A stretch of 22,706 nt of DNA from Sphingobacteriaceae bacterium (GCA_025450155.1 JANWIB010000004.1:1-22706), one strand, 5' to 3'. Positions 8,001-15,457 are shown, counted from the stretch's first letter. Translations and numbers: made by a program. The notes: generated by a model not told the origin, from the sequence alone.

Positions 8001-9086
8001 TTGATTTTCTCCCAAGTCCATCAATGCCAGCACGTCACGCGAATCAACCGTACTGTTATTTCGGTTGGTAACCCAAACCTCAATTTTGGTAATGGTGATA
8101 TTCGAAGTAATAATTGGAATATTTGCGAGTGCCTTATTGTAAGTATTACGGAAATATTGCGCTAGGAAATAATGTTTATTGGCCTCATAACTATCGGCGC
8201 CAATTCGGAATTCATTCTGCTGTGACCCGTTGGTAACAGTTATTTCTTTTTGTTGAGATTTTTGCTGAGAAAATACACTGGTTACATTAAGCTTGCCAAA
8301 TTGAAGTTGCGTTTTTAGCCCGAACAAAGCCTGGCTTCCGGTTATTAATGTTGAACTAAGTGGCAAACTAACGTTTCCGGCTTCAATTTTCTGAATGATA
8401 TCATCCGGTTTACCGGTATGCTCTAATTTAATTTTGTTTTCAAAGTCAAATTGCGCTTCGGTATTATAATTCGTTCCGATACGAAATTTAGTGCCAATCT
8501 GGCCAACGAGATTCATCTGGATTTTTTGATCAAAATCAAAATTTCCCTGCTTACGTTGACGTTCATTAAAAAGCGGATTTTCATTTTTATTTATTCTGCC
8601 AGAAAGTGTTAACTCGGCAGAGCCTTGCGGGCGTATTTCGATTACGGAGCTGCCAAAAATACGTTCAAAGACACGGTTGTTTACTTTTACTTGCGCATTG
8701 ATTCCATTGAGACGGGCCTCCAATAATGGAGCATTTGTTGTTTTACGCCAGAAATCCTGTTTTACTAAATTGTTCTCATACCGCTGGTATTCTTCAATAG
8801 TTAAATATTGAGGTGGACGATAAAGATGCTCACCTACTTTTTCGCGAATAACATATCTTCTGGTAACGGGATCGAACTCAACTGAACGTTGTATGTTGGA
8901 GGGATTAGGAAGATAAAATCCGGGGCGTTTAGTTAATTCTAATTCTTTAGAATCCGGAAAGGGATAACGCAATTTTATACTATCGGTTTTTCCGGAACCG
9001 GCATTTTGCTGTGCATAGGTTTTTCCTGTTGAAAGAACAACAAGAAAACAGACTATTTTTAATAAGCAAAAAGCAAATCTTTGCAA
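2046..9086 (-). CDS. sprA: T9SS outer-membrane translocon SprA (Sov)
   Basis: SprA is the very large outer-membrane barrel (36 strands in the Flavobacterium johnsoniae structure) through which type IX secretion cargo crosses the outer membrane; it is needed for gliding in gliders. The 2346-residue product is close to the family's roughly 2400. It has a signal peptide ending near TYAQQ (cut about residue 25), barrel-like alternating aromatic/polar strands throughout, the family segment TSYLDDFEGSRSIIDLKSA (about residues 815-835), a long periplasm/plug-like central region, WFNELRLTDFDERGG (about 1500-1515), and a C-terminal strand ending FSLRFTLQ, typical of an outer-membrane barrel. No in-frame ATG lies near the start; TTG at 9086-9084, preceded by AGGGA, is the best start and is the last one before the signal peptide. 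It follows ruvA by 27 nt, an order often seen in this phylum. No frameshift was seen. Confidence 0.96.
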   Translation of the reverse strand: MQRFAFCLLKIVCFLVVLSTGKTYAQQNAGSGKTDSIKLRYPFPDSKELELTKRPGFYLPNPSNIQRSVEFDPVTRRYVIREKVGEHLYRPPQYLTIEEYQRYENNLVKQDFWRKTTNAPLLEARLNGINAQVKVNNRVFERIFGSSVIEIRPQGSAELTLSGRINKNENPLFNERQRKQGNFDFDQKIQMNLVGQIGTKFRIGTNYNTEAQFDFENKIKLEHTGKPDDIIQKIEAGNVSLPLSSTLITGSQALFGLKTQLQFGKLNVTSVFSQQKSQQKEITVTNGSQQNEFRIGADSYEANKHYFLAQYFRNTYNKALANIPIITSNITITKIEVWVTNRNNSTVDSRDVLALMDLGENQPYNTALIQGGAAFSKFPGAFNGPGFPQQSNNLLQILPADARLTNSNSINVFFQANGRTDNYAKLTYARKLTDKELTLNPRLGYISLNSSLNADEVLAVAYRYTYNGVEYQVGEFAADVPVDPNNPQVLYVKLLKNELLKTNLPTWDLMMKNIYSLNAYQINRNGFNLNIFRLDENSGVEKPQITEGQNTSGKLWLQMTNVDNLNQVGSLEPDGYFDFIEGVTIDPLNGRITFPVVEPFGSDLARQFNATTEGNLIQKYVYQPLYDSTKVIAQQLFPRLNRYFIKGTYQSEVSNEFQLNAINVPPGSVQITAGTLPLQEGADFTVDYNIGRVRILNQSLLSSGQPIKIKIENSELYGLQQRSLFGSRFDYRVNNKFNLGGTIMNLTEKPLTQKINIGEEPISNTIWGVDANYSSTSRWLTRLVDKIPFINTKETSSITFSGEFANLIPGHPKALTFAGGRNGTSYLDDFEGSRSIIDLKSAVGWQISGTPQLFPEAQLTNDISYGYNRAKLAFYNIDPIFFNRTASVLTPSNIKGNKKELSNHYVRGVDEQEVFPFKQSTTGQVMPLSTLDLAYYPMARGPYNFTTTGLNPDGTLNNMQRRWGGIFRKLESNDFEALNIEFIEFWVMDPFIYKANAPGGDLYFNLGTISEDILKDGRKSLENGLPPDADVSRIDQTAWGKVPKLQPVIQAFDNNPAARKYQDVGLDGLRDEEERQLFTDFLNQARPQLNSQAAAELTDDPASDDYQYYRGSVLDNANAGILKRYQRYNGTEGNSKTTEQSLAETGIENSASTSLPDGEDINRDNNSSLADEYYQYRVSIRPQDMVVGQNFITDQVTSQVSLPNGKKETVKWYQFKIPIAQYQQKVGNIEDFKSIRFMRMFLTNFTDTAIMRLAKLQLIRGEWRRYNAENNPGKVLADPALGTNPGLDNSTLDVTTVNIEENGRRTPIHYVVPPGIERERDYSNYRGDTRQNEQSLAVNITNLRDGYARSSFRTTNNDFRSYKRLEMFIHAEGEQLRDNDISAMVRIGTDNQDNYYEYEIPLKITNPGSTDPNVIWPQDNKLDIELSKLQQAKSARNNALLAGNPWPVTVPFKYSDGKNTITVVGQPDMSKVRVYMLGVRNPLRNAANPALDDGLDKNGQVWFNELRLTDFDERGGWAATARMNARLADFADVTVAGSRTTIGFGSIDKRVSERNRSDDKIFDVSSSIELGKFLPERSGLKIPVFVNYSSQVGTPQYDPRTPDIELKNALKGASKYQKDSILRNAEDYTTRRSINFTNVRKIKVNPEKKSHMWDIENWSATYAYNEFNHRDFITERSIQKNYKASLAYSYSNQPKNYKPFDKIFKSNSLALLKDFNFSLLPSMINFRIDVDRLYSENTLRDNDPNNFIPIKTNFNKNFQMSRLYGISWNLSKSLQMDFNATNYSIIDEPNGRINGLVRDTLWENLKRLGRTTDYGHTLNLNYTVPINKIPGLNWVNVIARYGTRFDWKTEPLLTLRNPDIDFGNTIQNSRTIQLNPTLNFTALFNKLNFVRKAREGEGSDFVRFFIFALTSLKNINGAYTRTEGTFLPGYLPKTKVLGYDFDANAPGWGFILGSQNDIRSRAAKNGWITTDSLQNQLYTTSYKEDMNIRSTIEPIKDFRVDLTALRSRSFNYSTTFKFDTVGRFFENQSPITTGDYSMSYFSLRTAFSNGNSLFRQFEANREIISRRLGASNPNSNGSSAGFSDGYGKNSQDVLIASFLAAYTGKNANGVSLNRFPKIPIPNWRVTYNGLSKFDFLSEIFASFDINHGYNATYNVNGFNSLARYQELNGFVNIRDANGNFLPFYQFAQVTLFEQFVPLLGVDMRLKNNMTANFEYRKSRSLSLSLSNSQLAHQQDAALVFGFGYRTPNFTFPFGLFRGLKLDNDMNFKMDFAINDRKTIIYRADVKDPEVSSGSKTIAIRPSVDYVINQRFNLRLFYDGTITKPYTSQTFNTSFSNFGFSLRFTLQ

Positions 9087-9113
9087 AATCCCTATTCTAA
9101 AATTTTTCAGTAA

Positions 9114-9698
9114 TTATAAACTTTTTAAGGCACTTTTTATCAATTGTTCAACCGACAATTCGCCCGACTCAGTATTCATAGTATTAGTTAAAGCTTTTTC
9201 TGCCAAATTCTTAGCAAATCCCAGCATAATCAACGCAGATAGTGCTTCATCTTTGGCGGTGTTATACTGCGGAATAGCGGTTAAAGTTTCAATCCCTTCC
9301 TTTTTCAATTTATCTTGTAACTCCAGAATGATACGTTGCGCAGATTTAGGCCCAATCCCCTTAATCCGTTGTATCAGAGGCACATCTCCTTTAACTATAG
9401 CAGTTTGTATTTCGGCAGGGGTTATGGACGATAAGATCATTCTGCCGGTATTTGGACCTATACCGGATACGGAAATAAGATGTAAGAATAAGCGCCGTTC
9501 TCCTTCGTCAGCAAAACCATAAAGTGTATGGCCATCTTCTTTAACATGTTGCCAAACAAACAGCTTGCATCGTTCCTGACTTGTTATATTCGAATAGGTA
9601 TTTAATGAGATATTAATATGCCAACCAATGCCATTCGTATCTATTACTACATAGGTAGGGCATTTAAAGATCAGTTTACCGTCTAAATATTCGTACAT
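9114..9698 (-). CDS. ruvA: Holliday junction branch migration protein RuvA
   Basis: RuvA binds four-way DNA junctions as a tetramer and loads the RuvB motor during recombinational repair. From the ATG at 9698-9696 the product is 194 residues, the usual length. Domain I (OB fold) includes MYEYLDGKL and GIGWHINIS (1-62); domain II has two helix-hairpin-helix motifs, ISVSGIGPNTG (75-85) and IKGIGPKSAQRI (112-123); domain III (about 148-194), which binds RuvB, follows a linker and ends in SALKSL. The frame is open 28 codons further upstream into maeB, but that extension is absent from RuvA proteins and would overlap a conserved gene, so the later ATG, 1 nt after the maeB stop, is preferred. ruvB and ruvC are not in the window. 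Confidence 0.96.
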   Translation of the reverse strand: MYEYLDGKLIFKCPTYVVIDTNGIGWHINISLNTYSNITSQERCKLFVWQHVKEDGHTLYGFADEGERRLFLHLISVSGIGPNTGRMILSSITPAEIQTAIVKGDVPLIQRIKGIGPKSAQRIILELQDKLKKEGIETLTAIPQYNTAKDEALSALIMLGFAKNLAEKALTNTMNTESGELSVEQLIKSALKSL

Positions 9699-9699
9699 T

Positions 9700-12027
9700 T
9701 TACTGCGTTGCTTTTTTAGTCCTGCTGAAAAGCCCCCTTCTTGCAGGTTGTTTTTTGCCTGATTGTTGTTTAGATTGTGCATCCACTACCGCAATCGTTA
9801 CCATGTTAACAATTTCCCGAACGGAACTTCCTAATTGAAGTACGTGGACGGGCTTGTTGAGTCCAAGTAAAACAGGGCCAATGGCTTCAGCGCCACCTAA
9901 TTCTTGTAAAAGTTTATATGCGATATTTCCTGATTCGAGATTGGGGAACACCAATGTATTTGCAGGAGCTTCATTCAGAACGCTAAAAGAGAAGTTCTCT
10001 TTTAGAAGATTGTGGTTAATTGCAAAATTGGCCTGCACTTCCCCATCAACAATTATTTTGGGATGCTGACTATGTAGTATACGTACTGCTTCTCGTGTTT
10101 TTTCAGGAATTTCGCCTTCTGTTGAACCAAAGTTAGAATACGATAAAATTGCAATGCGTGGAGTGATATTAAACTTTTTAACAGAATCATTTAAAAGAAG
10201 CGTAATATCTACCAACTCCTCTACCGAAGGATTTTTATTTATTGTAGTATCACCAAAAAATACGGGGCCCTTCTTTGTTAGCATGGTATACATGCCAGCT
10301 ACCCGATTCACTCCGGGAGCAGTACCTATAATTTGCAGGGCTGGTTTTACTGTAGCTGCATAATCTTTTGTTAATCCCGAAATTAATGCATCCGCTTCAT
10401 TAAACTCTACCATACAAGCACCGAAATAATTTCGATCACGCATTAACTTTTGAGCCTGAAACAAATTAATTCCCCTTCGTTGCCGTTTCTGATATAAGAA
10501 ATCGGCATACTTATTCAATTTCTCTGTTTCTTCAAACGGATCAATAATTTGTACTCCTTGTAAATCTATAGCATGTTCATCTATGATAGATTTGATCTTC
10601 TCTTTATTACCTAACAGGATTGGGATAGCAATACCTTCATCTTTTACAATTTGTGCGGCCTTTAATATCTTATAATGATCTGCCTCGGCAAAAACAATTC
10701 GCTTCGGAGCAGATTTAGCTTTATTTGTAATAGCCCGCACCAAGGCATCGTCTAAACCTAAGCGTCTTTTTAGTTCTTCTTTGTAAGCATCCCAATCGGT
10801 TATAATATTACGAGCCACACCAGATTCGATAGCCGCTTTGGCAACAGCCGGAGAAACAGCTGTCATTAAGCGTAAATCTATTGGTTTTGGGATGATATAA
10901 TCTTTGCCAAATTTTAAACTCCTGGTATTGTAAGCTAGGTTTACCGCTTCGGGAACAGGCTTTTTAGCTAATTCGGCAATTGCTTTTACAGCAGCGATTT
11001 TCATCTCCTCATTAATGGAAGTTGCCCGCACATCTAAAGCCCCCCGGAATATGTATGGAAAACCTAACACGTTATTTACCTGGTTGGGATAATCTGATCG
11101 ACCCGTAGCCATGATAATATCTTTGCGGGTATTCACTGCCAATTCATAAGCAATTTCCGGATTAGGGTTTGCCATCGCAAAAACTATCGGGTTTTTAGCC
11201 ATCGTTTTGAGCATGGCCGCTGAAAGAACATCAGCAGAAGACAAACCAATAAATACATCGGCCTCTTTTACAGCCTCTTCCAGGGTATTAATCTTACGCG
11301 AAGTAGCAAATTCGGCCTTAGTGGCATCTAAATTTTTTCGGCTGGTCTGTATTACACCCGAACGATCCAGCATAACAATGTTTTCTTTTTTTGCACCCAG
11401 ACTTACATATAGACGAGTACAGGAAATAGCCGCCGCACCAGCTCCATTAACAACAATTTTAACTTTATCTAATTTCTTCTTTTGTACTTCACAGGCATTG
11501 ATTAAAGCTGCAGCAGAAATAATTGCGGTTCCATGCTGGTCATCATGCATCACCGGGATATTCATTTCAGTCTTTAGGCGGCGTTCAATTTCAAAACATT
11601 CTGGCGCTTTAATATCTTCCAGGTTTACCCCTCCAAAGGTTGGTTGTAAAGCTTTCACTATCCTTACAAACTCATCCACGTCTTTGGTATCTAATTCGAG
11701 ATCGAAAACATCAATATCAGCAAATATTTTAAACAGAAGACCTTTACCTTCCATTACCGGTTTTCCAGCTTCGGGACCAATATCGCCTAATCCTAAAACG
11801 GCTGTTCCATTACTGATAACAGCAACCAGATTACCTTTTGCAGTATATTTATATACATCATCAACGTTTTCGGCAATCTTTAAACACGGTTCGGCTACAC
11901 CAGGAGAATAGGCTAAAGAGAGATCGCGTTGAGAATTGGTGGGTTTAGTGGGTAGTACTTGTATTTTGCCGGGACGGCCTTGAGAATGATAATCTAAAGC
12001 GTCCTGCTTCCTGTTCAATTTACTCAT
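9700..12027 (-). CDS. maeB: NADP-dependent malic enzyme fused to phosphotransacetylase-like domain
   Basis: MaeB-type enzymes decarboxylate malate to pyruvate with NADP+, supplying NADPH and pyruvate. The 775-residue product is the two-part form. The malic part (1 to about 425) shows LAYSPGVAEPC with catalytic Tyr40, GKGLLFK (95-100 region), the metal-binding LEDIKAPECFEIE (136-148) and HDDQHGT (161-167), and a nucleotide-binding GAGAAA (195-200). The C-terminal part, from PKRIVFAEADH (about 443), matches phosphotransacetylase. In studied MaeB hybrids that part is regulatory, sensing acetyl-CoA, rather than an active acetyltransferase; I infer the same here. The last 20 residues are a basic Gln/Arg/Lys tail (QPARRGLFSRTKKATQ) that I take to be unstructured. 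ruvA follows 1 nt after the stop. Confidence 0.95.
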   Translation of the reverse strand: MSKLNRKQDALDYHSQGRPGKIQVLPTKPTNSQRDLSLAYSPGVAEPCLKIAENVDDVYKYTAKGNLVAVISNGTAVLGLGDIGPEAGKPVMEGKGLLFKIFADIDVFDLELDTKDVDEFVRIVKALQPTFGGVNLEDIKAPECFEIERRLKTEMNIPVMHDDQHGTAIISAAALINACEVQKKKLDKVKIVVNGAGAAAISCTRLYVSLGAKKENIVMLDRSGVIQTSRKNLDATKAEFATSRKINTLEEAVKEADVFIGLSSADVLSAAMLKTMAKNPIVFAMANPNPEIAYELAVNTRKDIIMATGRSDYPNQVNNVLGFPYIFRGALDVRATSINEEMKIAAVKAIAELAKKPVPEAVNLAYNTRSLKFGKDYIIPKPIDLRLMTAVSPAVAKAAIESGVARNIITDWDAYKEELKRRLGLDDALVRAITNKAKSAPKRIVFAEADHYKILKAAQIVKDEGIAIPILLGNKEKIKSIIDEHAIDLQGVQIIDPFEETEKLNKYADFLYQKRQRRGINLFQAQKLMRDRNYFGACMVEFNEADALISGLTKDYAATVKPALQIIGTAPGVNRVAGMYTMLTKKGPVFFGDTTINKNPSVEELVDITLLLNDSVKKFNITPRIAILSYSNFGSTEGEIPEKTREAVRILHSQHPKIIVDGEVQANFAINHNLLKENFSFSVLNEAPANTLVFPNLESGNIAYKLLQELGGAEAIGPVLLGLNKPVHVLQLGSSVREIVNMVTIAVVDAQSKQQSGKKQPARRGLFSRTKKATQ

Positions 12028-12048
12028 CTAATAACTGATTGGTGGGGC

Positions 12049-12056
12049 CAAAATTA
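12049..12056 (-). promoter_or_regulatory. Candidate -7 element for maeB
   Basis: Minus-strand TAATTTTG matches TAnnTTTG and lies 21 nt before the maeB ATG. The -33 side is poor: 19-21 nt upstream reads TTAC or ATTA rather than TTTG. A 78-nt gap after the lytic transglycosylase gene makes a promoter here plausible, but this is weaker evidence than for feoA or gcvH. Confidence 0.4.
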
Positions 12057-12105
12057 CAATTCTTTTATAGAAGTGGTAATTAAAAATACTCCCCAAAAAG
12101 CGTTG

Positions 12106-13440
12106 CTAACCTTTTACGATCTTTAAAAGTGTACCAGGCTTTACTTCTTTTCCAGCCAGGCCGTTTACAACTTTTAGTCCGGATACGGTGGTGCCCACAA
12201 ACTTTGTGGCAATTTTTAAGAGCGTATCGCCAGGTTGAACACGATAAGTAAAATATTTCGATGCTTTTAATAACGTAGCTTCTGTTTCCGAAACCCGTAA
12301 TACCTGCCCCGGAACAATTAACCCTCGTTTTATATTATTCCATACTTTAATATCCTGCACTTCAATATTGTGTTTAGTAGCAATATCAAGCAGTTTATCT
12401 CCAAGTTTAACTTTATAATATAGGGGATTATTTTTAGGAGCCGGGGTAATATTTTGAGAAGCGAATACAGCTTTTCCACCAGTATTTATTACTGCATAAA
12501 GTGCCTCATAAACACTTTTATCCAGTACCGGGATAACAAGCGATTTAGGCGCCGTAGGAGAAGCATTAATTATTTTTTTGAGATAGGATGGATTCAAAAT
12601 ACTCAGCTCCTCTATATCTATATTGGTAGCTTTAGCAATGCTTTCCAGTGATATCTGGCTATTTAACTGAACCATCTCTGTCTGAATCGTAAAATTTGCA
12701 TCCTTCGGATTTATATTATGCAATTTGGAATAATTCATAGCATATGCAGTGGCGATAAAGGCTGGCACATAGTTTTGAGTTTCTTTGGGAAGAAAGGGTC
12801 TTATGGCCCAAAAATTATACTGGCCACCAGCTTTGGCAATAGCTCTTAGTACGCCACCTTTACCACAGTTATAAGATGCAATAGCCAGTAGCCAATCGTC
12901 GAACTCTTTATATGCATCACGAAGATAAGCCGCGGCAGCATAGCTGGCAGCTACAGGGTTTTTACGCTCATCTTCCCAGGCATCTATAGTTAAACCATAA
13001 ACTTTACCGGTAGTGTACATAAACTGCCATAAACCGGTAGCTCCTACTCGCGAGACCGCCTGAGGATTTAGTGATGACTCTACTACAGATAAAAATTTAA
13101 TCTCTTCCGGAATACCCGTTTCTCTAAATATCTTCTCATAAATTGGAAAATAATATTTTGAAAGGCCTAATGCTCTTGCTATTTTCTCTTTACCTTTTGA
13201 GGAAAGAATAGTAATATAATTATGCACAAACTCGTTATAATCTAATGGTACTATTTTCTGTATAGCACTTAGTCGCTCTTTAAAAATTAATTGTTGAGCA
13301 GCATCTATCGTATCTGACGCTTTGTAATAGGTTTCTATATTAGCACTTTCGACCTTAGAGGCCATAGTGCTGCTAAATAAAAACGCAAAAATGGCTGTAG
13401 CCATAATTTTTCTCATCATATTGCATTTATTTTGACGCAT
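12106..13440 (-). CDS. MltD-like membrane-bound lytic murein transglycosylase with LysM repeats
   Basis: This family cleaves the glycan strands of peptidoglycan, leaving 1,6-anhydro ends, in the periplasm. The order is: signal peptide (MRKIMATAIFAFLFSSTMA), a helical region, and an SLT goose-type lysozyme domain (about 95-240) with catalytic Glu121 in VVESSLNPQAVSRVGATG, GLWQFM and IASYNCGKG. A linker follows, then two clear LysM peptidoglycan-binding repeats, YYKVKLGDKLLDIATKHN (341-383) and YRVQPGDTLLKIATKF (396-442). A third, worn LysM-like stretch may lie near 270-300 (IEELSILNPSYLK). No lipobox is seen, so it may be soluble or membrane-held by its signal rather than a lipoprotein like E. 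coli MltD. The start could be ATG 13440, 13419 or 13416; the last gives the neatest signal peptide. It follows gatA by about 43 nt with no visible promoter. Confidence 0.9.
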   Translation of the reverse strand: MRQNKCNMMRKIMATAIFAFLFSSTMASKVESANIETYYKASDTIDAAQQLIFKERLSAIQKIVPLDYNEFVHNYITILSSKGKEKIARALGLSKYYFPIYEKIFRETGIPEEIKFLSVVESSLNPQAVSRVGATGLWQFMYTTGKVYGLTIDAWEDERKNPVAASYAAAAYLRDAYKEFDDWLLAIASYNCGKGGVLRAIAKAGGQYNFWAIRPFLPKETQNYVPAFIATAYAMNYSKLHNINPKDANFTIQTEMVQLNSQISLESIAKATNIDIEELSILNPSYLKKIINASPTAPKSLVIPVLDKSVYEALYAVINTGGKAVFASQNITPAPKNNPLYYKVKLGDKLLDIATKHNIEVQDIKVWNNIKRGLIVPGQVLRVSETEATLLKASKYFTYRVQPGDTLLKIATKFVGTTVSGLKVVNGLAGKEVKPGTLLKIVKG

Positions 13441-13483
13441 AGCCTTTAAATCTAAAAGTCCCTCTTCTACGATTTATAAAGTG

Positions 13484-14914
13484 CTATGTTCCAGATATGT
13501 TCAAAAAATAGTTTGAAAAGGCCAATAATTCCGCCTCGCCAAAACGCTTTCCTAAAAACTGTAATCCTACTGGCAGGTTTTTAGAGTTATTGCCCACAGG
13601 CAAAGAAATTGCCGGAATACCGGCTAAAGATGCTTGTACAGTAAAAATATCGGCCAGATACATGGTAACTGGATCATCCAGTTTTTCGCCTATTTTAAAT
13701 GCCGGTGCCGGGGTTGTGGGCATTAAAATAAAATCGTGATTTTGAAGTATATAGTCCAATTTTTCACTTATTAGGCGTCTTACCTTTTGTGCTTTAGCAT
13801 AATAAGCATCATAATAGCCTGCACTTAAAACAAAGGATCCAAGCATAATGCGTCTCTTTACTTCTGGACCAAATCCTTCAGAACGAGATTTTTTATAAGT
13901 AGATTCTAAATCTGTAGCATTTGGGCTGCGGTAACCGTAATGCACCCCATCATATCGGGCCAGGTTCGATGAAGCCTCGGCCATAGTGAGAATATAATAT
14001 GCCGGAATTACATAATCTAAATATGGAAAAGAAACCGGCTCAACGACGTGTCCTTCATCCCGGAGTTTTTGTATGGCATTTTCGGTAACTGCTTTTATCT
14101 CCGTGTCTAAACCTTCGGCAGATAAAGTTTCAGGCAAATAGGCAATCCTTTTCTTCCCGGAAGTTTTTAATTGCTGCGTGTATGACGGTACTGCTGCAGT
14201 AGATAAGGTACTATCATATTGGTCTGTTCCGGCAATAACTTCCAATATTAGGGCAGCATCTTCGATAGAACGGGTTATGGGGCCAACCTGATCAAAAGAC
14301 GAAGCAAACGCAATAATTCCATGTCTCGACACCCTGCCATAGGTGGGTTTTAAGCCTATAACACCGCAAAACGCGGCAGGTTGTCTTATAGACCCTCCGG
14401 TGTCTGTTCCTAAAGCAGCCATACATAAGCCTGCCTGAACTGCTACTGCTGAACCGCCAGAAGACCCTCCCGAAACATGATCCGAATCTGCAAAATTCCG
14501 AACAGGCCCGTAATACGAAGTCTCATTGGACCCACCCATAGCAAATTCATCACAATTTAATCTTCCGATGATAATGGCGTCTTCGGCCAGAAGGCGTTCT
14601 ACTACTGTAGCGGAATAAACAGAAGTATAATTTTCTAAGATTTTAGAAGCTGCCGAAACCCGGTGATTCCGATAACAAATATTATCTTTAATACCGATAA
14701 TCATTCCGGCTAATTTTCCGGCTGTTCCGTTGGAAATTTTAGCCTGAATTTCTAACGATTTTTGCTTTGTTTCTTCTTCAAAAACCTCAACAAAAGCGTT
14801 CAAGTGAGCATGCGATTTTATTCTCTGCAAATAATGCGCTACCAATTTTGGAAGGTGTAATTGACCTTCTTTTAACTGAGATTGGATAGTGTTTAATGCA
14901 GGGGCTAATTCCAT
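13484..14914 (-). CDS. gatA: Asp-tRNA(Asn)/Glu-tRNA(Gln) amidotransferase subunit A
   Basis: GatA is the glutaminase subunit of GatCAB, which converts mischarged Glu-tRNA(Gln) and/or Asp-tRNA(Asn) to the amidated forms. The product has the complete amidase signature: Lys76 (GIKDN), Ser151 (VSGGSSGGS) and nucleophile Ser175 (GTDTGGSIRQPA). These fall exactly three residues before the Lys79/Ser154/Ser178 triad described for Staphylococcus GatA, which supports starting at ATG 14914-14912 (476 residues). The frame is open ten codons further, to TTG 14944-14942, but that codon lies in the foot of a strong RNA hairpin. gatB and gatC are not in the window, which is usual for this phylum. The gene follows the tat genes after the hairpin; no promoter consensus was found between them. 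Confidence 0.95.
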   Translation of the reverse strand: MELAPALNTIQSQLKEGQLHLPKLVAHYLQRIKSHAHLNAFVEVFEEETKQKSLEIQAKISNGTAGKLAGMIIGIKDNICYRNHRVSAASKILENYTSVYSATVVERLLAEDAIIIGRLNCDEFAMGGSNETSYYGPVRNFADSDHVSGGSSGGSAVAVQAGLCMAALGTDTGGSIRQPAAFCGVIGLKPTYGRVSRHGIIAFASSFDQVGPITRSIEDAALILEVIAGTDQYDSTLSTAAVPSYTQQLKTSGKKRIAYLPETLSAEGLDTEIKAVTENAIQKLRDEGHVVEPVSFPYLDYVIPAYYILTMAEASSNLARYDGVHYGYRSPNATDLESTYKKSRSEGFGPEVKRRIMLGSFVLSAGYYDAYYAKAQKVRRLISEKLDYILQNHDFILMPTTPAPAFKIGEKLDDPVTMYLADIFTVQASLAGIPAISLPVGNNSKNLPVGLQFLGKRFGEAELLAFSNYFLNISGT

Positions 14915-14942
14915 GCCGTGAGAGCGTTTCTTTAGAAATGAC

Positions 14943-14972
14943 AAACCCCATGTGTGGTATCACATGAGGTTT
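14943..14972 (-). terminator. Strong hairpin between the tat genes and gatA (terminator or attenuator)
   Basis: A 12-bp stem (CACATGAGGTTT / AAACCCCATGTG, written on the plus strand) closes a 6-nt loop. In minus-strand RNA every position pairs, with one G-U wobble; in plus-strand RNA the same position would be a C-A mismatch, so the structure fits minus-strand transcription. The tail after it is only GUUUGUCAUUU-like, a weak U-tract, so readthrough into gatA is likely. The plus strand has a better T-run (TTTTTT) but no genes use that strand here. Confidence 0.65.
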
Positions 14973-14993
14973 TTTAATGCGATAGTTACCTAA

Positions 14994-15188
14994 TTAATTA
15001 TTTTTTTGATCGTCGTTTTGGTCGGCAGGTTTATCACCATTCTGAGCATCTTTAAATTCTTTTACACCCTTTCCCATTCCACGCATTAATTCAGGAATTT
15101 TCTTTCCTCCAAACAGAATCAGGATGGCAACAATAATTAAGATAATTTCTGGCGTTCCTAATCCAATTAATAAAATTGAACTTAACAT
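14994..15188 (-). CDS. tatA: Sec-independent (Tat) translocase protein TatA, second copy
   Basis: TatA forms the pore-like oligomer of the twin-arginine pathway, which exports folded proteins across the inner membrane. This 64-residue protein has the family layout: a short N-terminal hydrophobic helix with GTPEIILIIVAILILFGG, the FGGKKIPEL hinge, an amphipathic helix (MRGMGKGVKEFKDA) and an acidic, Asn/Gln-rich soluble tail. It starts 11 nt after the stop of the upstream tatA-like gene and is similar to it through the first 50 residues, so the pair is a tandem duplication. tatC is not in the window. Confidence 0.92.
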   Translation of the reverse strand: MLSSILLIGLGTPEIILIIVAILILFGGKKIPELMRGMGKGVKEFKDAQNGDKPADQNDDQKNN

Positions 15189-15199
15189 AATTAATTAGT

Positions 15200-15457
15200 T
15201 TATGCCTGATTTGGCTCAGACGGTTTACTTTCTTTGGTATTGGTATCTACAGTAAGGTCTTCGTTCACCGCATTTATATTCCGGTGAATTTCCCGTTTTA
15301 CGCCATCGGATGCATCTTTAAATTCACGGATGCCTTTTCCTAATCCACGAGCCAATTCCGGTAACTTCTTTCCCCCAAATAATAACAAAACTGCAAACAA
15401 AATTACCAGTAGTTCCGGAGTTCCGATGTTTAAAAACAACAACACTGCATTCTGCAT
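15200..15457 (-). CDS. Sec-independent (Tat) translocase protein TatA/TatB-like, first copy
   Basis: An 85-residue TatA/B-family protein: hydrophobic helix with GTPELLVILFAVLLLFGG, hinge FGGKKLPEL, amphipathic helix ARGLGKGIREFKDA, then a longer tail than its neighbour, including KREIHRNINAVNED. The extra helical stretch after the amphipathic segment is reminiscent of TatB, though the FGGKK hinge is TatA-like, so I call it TatA/B rather than choosing. It is the first gene after a recognisable promoter and is followed by the second copy 11 nt later. TatB is generally not annotated separately in Bacteroidota, so one of the pair may take that role; this is inference. Confidence 0.9.
   Translation of the reverse strand: MQNAVLLFLNIGTPELLVILFAVLLLFGGKKLPELARGLGKGIREFKDASDGVKREIHRNINAVNEDLTVDTNTKESKPSEPNQA

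Noticed and set aside
9699..9782. 28-codon N-terminal extension of RuvA
   Set aside because: It overlaps the 3' end of maeB, is not found in RuvA proteins, and a proper ATG follows the maeB stop by 1 nt.
11207..11911. 234-codon open frame on the plus strand
   Set aside because: It lies wholly opposite the conserved malic enzyme domain of maeB, has a Ser/Ala/Pro-rich composition typical of antisense frames, and matches no family I recognise.
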